The notes below the pieces were generated by a model. The model saw only the letters and a list, made by a program, of their open reading frames with translations, searched no databases and had not been told where the DNA came from. The position numbers were made by a program, and so were the translations under genes. 64,000 bases of DNA from Dermanyssus gallinae (lineage: Eukaryota; Arthropoda; Arachnida; Mesostigmata; Dermanyssidae): positions 728,596-792,595 of the forward strand of contig QVRM01005377.1 in NCBI GenBank assembly GCA_003439945.1. Reading direction: 5' to 3'. Shown in pieces: positions 59,513 through 64,000 of the stretch (position 1 is the first letter of the stretch; every line of letters starts with the position of its first letter).

Positions 59513-61450
59513 CTATCTCGCCACGTCTCGTGTAGACGTGTCATCATTGTCACAAGCAAGACCAGACCAGAGGTGAGAGGCACTGAAAATAGACAAATGT
59601 CCAACCTCTCGTCGGACCTGTTCAACTTCATTTTCCCATTCCAAGATGAAGTTTTCAAGTGGTACTGCACGCAACGTCTTCAACCTCAAACGAATTCTCT
59701 CAACAACCGGTGCACAGCCTAACAGTAGGTAAACAAAGCCGCTTCTTACCCGCATTGACACGTAAAGTACTCGCTTCATGTACATTGTGAAACACCTTTC
59801 CAGCAAGCCAAAGTTTGCTCGAGTGAGGTGTCCCTATACTCTGCCAAAACCACACATCAGCCTTGGAGCGATATTGAGGCGCAAGAGTGTCACTGCCGTC
59901 AAGACGGACAATCGCCCAACGTCACCGACCTCATCATAAAAAGAGACTAGGGCTGTGCGCATTGTCTCGACGATGTGCGCAGTGTAAAGGTCATTCTAGC
60001 AGAATGGAACCGAAACCCCAGATCCCGAAAAGAGTCGACAAATTCCAATATTTGGACGCCGCGACGTATAACGTCTTTGGCAGCCAATCAACCTCGTCTT
60101 CTAAATTTCACAGCCTTGGCCTTCATGGAGTTTAATTCCAGTCTCCTCAAGACAAGGAACACGTCTGCCGGAGAAGTGATGCGATTTATGGCATCCAGGT
60201 CGAGATGAGCGACCACTTTGTCATCTGCGTACATTACAACTACGGCCGTCTGGAACTTTTTAAATTTTGCCTAACCCGCAACACTTCCTGCTCACCCCTC
60301 CGTACCAGTGAAGTGTTCTATCAAAGCTCGAAATTACTCTCAGAGGAGAGTCATCAACCCCTGCGTGTCGGAATGACTTCACCAGTAGTTCTCGAGGTGC
60401 TTTGTCGAAGGCTTTGACGCAGTCTATGAGGACGGCGTACAATGGCCTTCGGGTATTGCCACAGCTCGTTCTATTATATTTTCGACTGAAACACCTGGAT
60501 TGCACCACGCGCCCCCCGACCTCTCTGGAAGCCGAATTGCTTCGGCGGAAGGGTCTGGTCGACCAGGTACTCGATCCGTTTTATAACCGACTTGCAGAAG
60601 ATCTTCTTTGGCATCCTTTCAGACGCATTACAGCGGTATAACTTTGGGTTTCGTCTGTCATCGCCATGCTTGCCCATAAATAGCTGAGAAAGCCTGGCGA
60701 TATGACAGGCTCCTGGCATTTGTCCTTTCTTCATGATCTTGTTTAAAAAAATCACAAAGATGGTTTGCCAAGAATAGCCCAGGCTGCACGCAGTTCTCAT
60801 AGTACGTCTAGTCTGGCCCCGCGAGCTTAGGTATCCCACGGTGAGCGAGATAGCAAGCCCGAGAAAACCACTGTCGTGATCTCCTCTGCTCTGGTCTCTT
60901 CCATCTGACTGCACTTCTCAGGGCTCTGTTTAGTAGTTCACAACAAGCATCCACATCACTGCCCACTTTGAGGCCATCAACCGCTAAAAGTGAACGGTCC
61001 ATAGGACTCGTGGTGACCAGTTGTGGATCGTCTCGCTGTTTTGCCCAAAAATCAGAAATATTTGCAGCTTCTGACATCAGTAGGTGTTTCCTTGCAGCCA
61101 CTTCGAGAACATCAGAGTTTCTAGCCTTGCCATCGACAAGGTTGTGAAATAGCAGGTTAATGGTGCTGCTTCCGGGTTTACTTATATACAGGTGGTTTTC
61201 GCGTGTATTTGCACAGACCACAGTAATTCATCAACTAAAGCAGCACTTCTCCTTTACCGTTAGTTACCAACCATCAATACAGGCATAAAAGTCCCCACCA
61301 ACGATGGTTGGCATAGACAGGCCAAAACCTGATATGCCAGAACTAACCATGTCAGCGACCTCTGCCTAGTCAAGATTTGGGGGGAGGTAGAAGGCAGGAA
61401 GCCCACACAGTTATTGTTCTACCTCACGCATTGCGCCGGCGCTTAACGTT
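59513..61450 (-). mobile_element. APE-type non-LTR retrotransposon, decayed, nearly full ORF2
   Basis: Reading the minus strand from 61450: IVGGDFYACIDG (the GGDFNA block of the APE endonuclease, near 61300), PGSSTINLLF, a linker, then RT blocks MKKGQMPGACHIARL, LPPKQFGFQRGRG, AVLIDCVKAFDKAPRELLV (about 60410-60440) and YADDKVVAHLD (near 60210-60240). The C-terminal part is MYMKRVLYVSMRVRSGFVYL. Several frameshifts and stops occur. RTE/Outcast-like affiliation is a guess; the family matches 43980-44394. Confidence 0.75.
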
Positions 61451-61604
61451 TATGTAGGTAGATTGAGAATCCGACAAGTAATACAAAAAACGAGCTATAC
61501 ATCCGAGGAAGATAAAGCATTGCGCAGTGGCCAACAGAGGCGGTAGTGGAAGGCCATGTGTCTTGGAGACAGGAACGCCCACATTCATGAGCTGTACGGG
61601 AGGG

Positions 61605-61790
61605 AGAATATGGAGGGGAATATATATTAAACTATTATATTATATATCGATATAAAAATATTAAACTTGGAAACTGAAAAATATTGGCATTACTGACAAG
61701 GGAGGATATGGAGGGGAATATATATTAAACTATTATATTATTATATATCGATATAAAAATATTAAACTGGGAAGCTGAAAAATATAGGCC
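61605..61790. repeat. Tandem duplication, about 98-bp unit
   Basis: Two adjacent copies starting GGAGG-ATATGGAGGGGAA, each with ATATATCGATATAAAAATAT and ending near GAAAAATAT. Confidence 0.9.
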
Positions 61791-61865
61791 TAAGAATACT
61801 AAAATTGGACAAAATTGTGGTTAGAAAATATAGGTGTATTCAAAAGTATAAGAAGTCAAGTGTGG

Positions 61866-61867
<2 letters not shown>

Positions 61868-61913
<46 letters not shown>

Positions 61914-61918
61914 TTTAT
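61868..61918. repeat. (TTA)n microsatellite
   Basis: TTA run of about 15 units. Confidence 0.95.
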
Positions 61919-61919
61919 T

Positions 61920-62398
61920 ACTACTATTGTTATTACTATTTGTTACATGATTTTTATAGTATTGATTACTAAGTAATTAATTGTTAATTAAATGAATAGT
62001 GCTTTTATATAAAGGTTACGGGAAAATATGGAAATGGGTAACAGAGATCACTAGAGATGAAGAAATGAATGGAATGTTGGCAGTGATCATAATTAGGTGG
62101 AAGAGTTGATAATAAGAAAATTGAGAAGGCAATATTGGGGAGAAAGGAATTGAGCAAGGAGCACAGAAAGATGGCGGGTAGGCATACAGGTAAAGAGGAA
62201 TAATACTGGTTAAAACGAAGAAAATATATGCAAATGCCCAGGATTGAATACAAGACAGAGTAAAGCGGATGGATGAACAGAAATTGAATACCATATTAGG
62301 GGCTCTACAGGGACTGCATGTAATCCCCGTAGAGGAAAGACAATTTTAGACATATTTAGCTAATGAGGGCAGAGGCGTGTACACGAAGGATAAGATGA
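61920..62398. other. Purine-rich stretch
   Basis: The + strand is strongly G/A-rich from about 62020 to 62290; minus-strand ORFs here are a by-product. No gene seen. Confidence 0.5.
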
Positions 62399-63060
62399 AT
62401 GCAGCTATAGAAGGTAGATATGCATTTGAAGTATACATCATTATTACCTAGGCAATTTTAAGTTCGCTTTTCATTCACTGTTCACTATGATTTTTGACTA
62501 AATGTAGTTTAGTACCCTTCAAAACCAACTATTGGCGCCAGCTTAAAGACGCCAGCTCCATCTGATATACTGGCCTATAGGATGGCAAAACCCGTTCCGA
62601 TTGCGATAATAACATTTCGATCAACCAAAAGTATCGTACTCGTTATTGCAAATACTAAGAAGAAAGGAAATTATTAAGATTCAATATAAAAAAAATAAAA
62701 AACAACTGCGACTGACCTAAAGGAAACTCCTTTTAGTAATAACCTGAAATTTGATTTTAATCAATGCACCGTTCGTGCGCTTGACAGACATCAGAGTTCG
62801 TGCCCCAGGCCAGTTACCACAAACGCCAAGTGTCCTCCTTTGCGATCCAACCACCGCAAATCTATGATCCTATAGAGACTGGCGTAGAGTATAAGATTGA
62901 ATGACGACTGGGCGTTCTACGATTGGGCGTATGCAATGCGAAAAGTGCAAGCGGTAATATTTGACATAAGCAGAAACACAGTGGTCAGGCTGCTATAAGA
63001 CAGGCCACGTATACTGCCTTGGTGAGCTTACAGAACGCCGGACTAGGAAAGGTATCCTTC
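62399..63060 (+). repeat. Dispersed direct repeat, copy 2, uninterrupted
   Basis: About 660 bp; matches copy 1 left and right parts with no retroelement between (junction around 62650-62750). No coding potential is recognised; GCTATAAGACAGGCCAC could be a decayed zinc knuckle. Confidence 0.75.
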
Positions 63061-64000
63061 TGCTGTAGCTTCACGCCAAAAGCACAATGCCATCTGTGCA
63101 CGCGATAAAGCAGGGATTGAAAACTCTTTTTCAACCCTGTGCGGGTGCGCTATGTGGAGCATGCATAGGATCTGATTAAGTGAGTTTCCCTGGCGGATGG
63201 ATTACATAATCTGAGAAGGGTAATCCTAATCTGTGTCAGAATCACACGGTTATCCTCAGAAGCTTAATTAAATTATTGTTAAGCCCTTAGTCCTTGAAGA
63301 TCTCCCAAAGTTTTGCTCTACGTACTCGGTCATAGGCGTATGAACAGTTAAGAATCGCTTATATCATTCCACACTCATATGCTCTCCAATAGTCCAATAT
63401 GCGCTACTGAAAGTAAATGCATTATCCCTCCCTAAAACACAATTGCATTTCACCTATGATTTTATTTATCGTTACCTATTCACTGAATCTATGTATAGCA
63501 CAGGAGTTTTGAGAGAATACGGTGTAATACGGCCCACATCACCATTATTAGGCGGTATGTTGCTAGATTTTCCTTTACTAAAATTATTTTCTGTTTCTCT
63601 TTGGTCCGAATTGGTACGTGTACACGAAGAATAAGATGCCTCTTCGCTTCGTGCCTCTATGCTTGATATTTGAATACCCGATGGCCCTGGCAGGCTCCAT
63701 TCCTACCGTGTTTCATTTGCTGCTACCGCATTAAGAATATTACTGGCTATATTGCAAATGCTATCATATGATTGGGCGGACCACGTCGCCACTGTCAAAT
63801 TTAAGCATACTCACTAATTGTCGAGTGTTTCCTTGAAGTCGATTTACAACTCTCCAGAAGCGACAGCTCTTTGCTATGGCGCACTTAGTACGTATTCACA
63901 AATCTTTCGTTTACGCTCTACCAGCGCTTTCTCCATAGCTGTATCTCATATAGGAATGTATGCACAATGTGCTATTATGTAACTACATTAAAAATGTAGT
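63061..64000. other. Gene-free stretch at the window end
   Basis: A short hairpin near 63112-63140 (GGGATTGAAAA / TTTTCAACCC). ORF 63443-63634 is not recognisable. Confidence 0.5.

Overview
The window is eukaryotic, almost certainly from an arthropod. A chelicerate such as a mite or tick is my guess, from the style of the genome rather than from a diagnostic marker. The reasons are a spliced arylsulfatase gene with GT-AG introns, decayed non-LTR retrotransposons of several lineages, mariner remnants and more than two dozen (TA)n tracts. There is no operon structure, rRNA, CRISPR array or convincing tRNA.

The one host gene I can reconstruct completely is an arylsulfatase B-type lysosomal sulfatase on the + strand. 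It has eight exons from 7560 to 27047. Splice phases agree at every junction and give 1650 coding bases (549 residues plus stop). The formylglycine cysteine, the metal ligands and the other active-site residues are all present. Its introns hold retrotransposon copies, most in the same orientation as the gene.

Layout. 1-7.5 kb: gene-poor, with a pair of adjacent hairpins (1331-1419), gag-like R1-type relics (4.4-5.6 kb) and TA tracts. 7.56-27.05 kb: the sulfatase gene, with mariner fragments in intron 1 and copies A, B, C, D and H of one unusual non-LTR family. 27-36 kb: a decayed ORF1 with a 2A-like motif and zinc finger, a foldback element of about 0.95 kb, compact hairpins and simple-sequence DNA. 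36-45.3 kb: retroelement debris (copies E and F, jockey/CR1-like RT, RTE-like RT, R1-type C-terminus with poly(A)) and a composite repeat X-(TA)n-Y present twice. 45.3-57 kb: GC-richer DNA full of trinucleotide and pyrimidine repeats, with long low-complexity ORFs but no recognised gene. 57-64 kb: a direct repeat with copy G inside its first copy, and a reversed APE-type retrotransposon.

The most interesting signal is the copy A-H family. It joins a reverse transcriptase with a YLDD catalytic box to a CCHC plus PD-D restriction-like endonuclease domain. Its copies end, at the 3' side, the 5' side or both, exactly at (TA)n microsatellites. This holds for full-length, 5'-truncated and 68-bp terminal copies. 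It points to a target-primed element that is specific for, or tailed with, TA repeats and that may help explain the TA tracts in the window.
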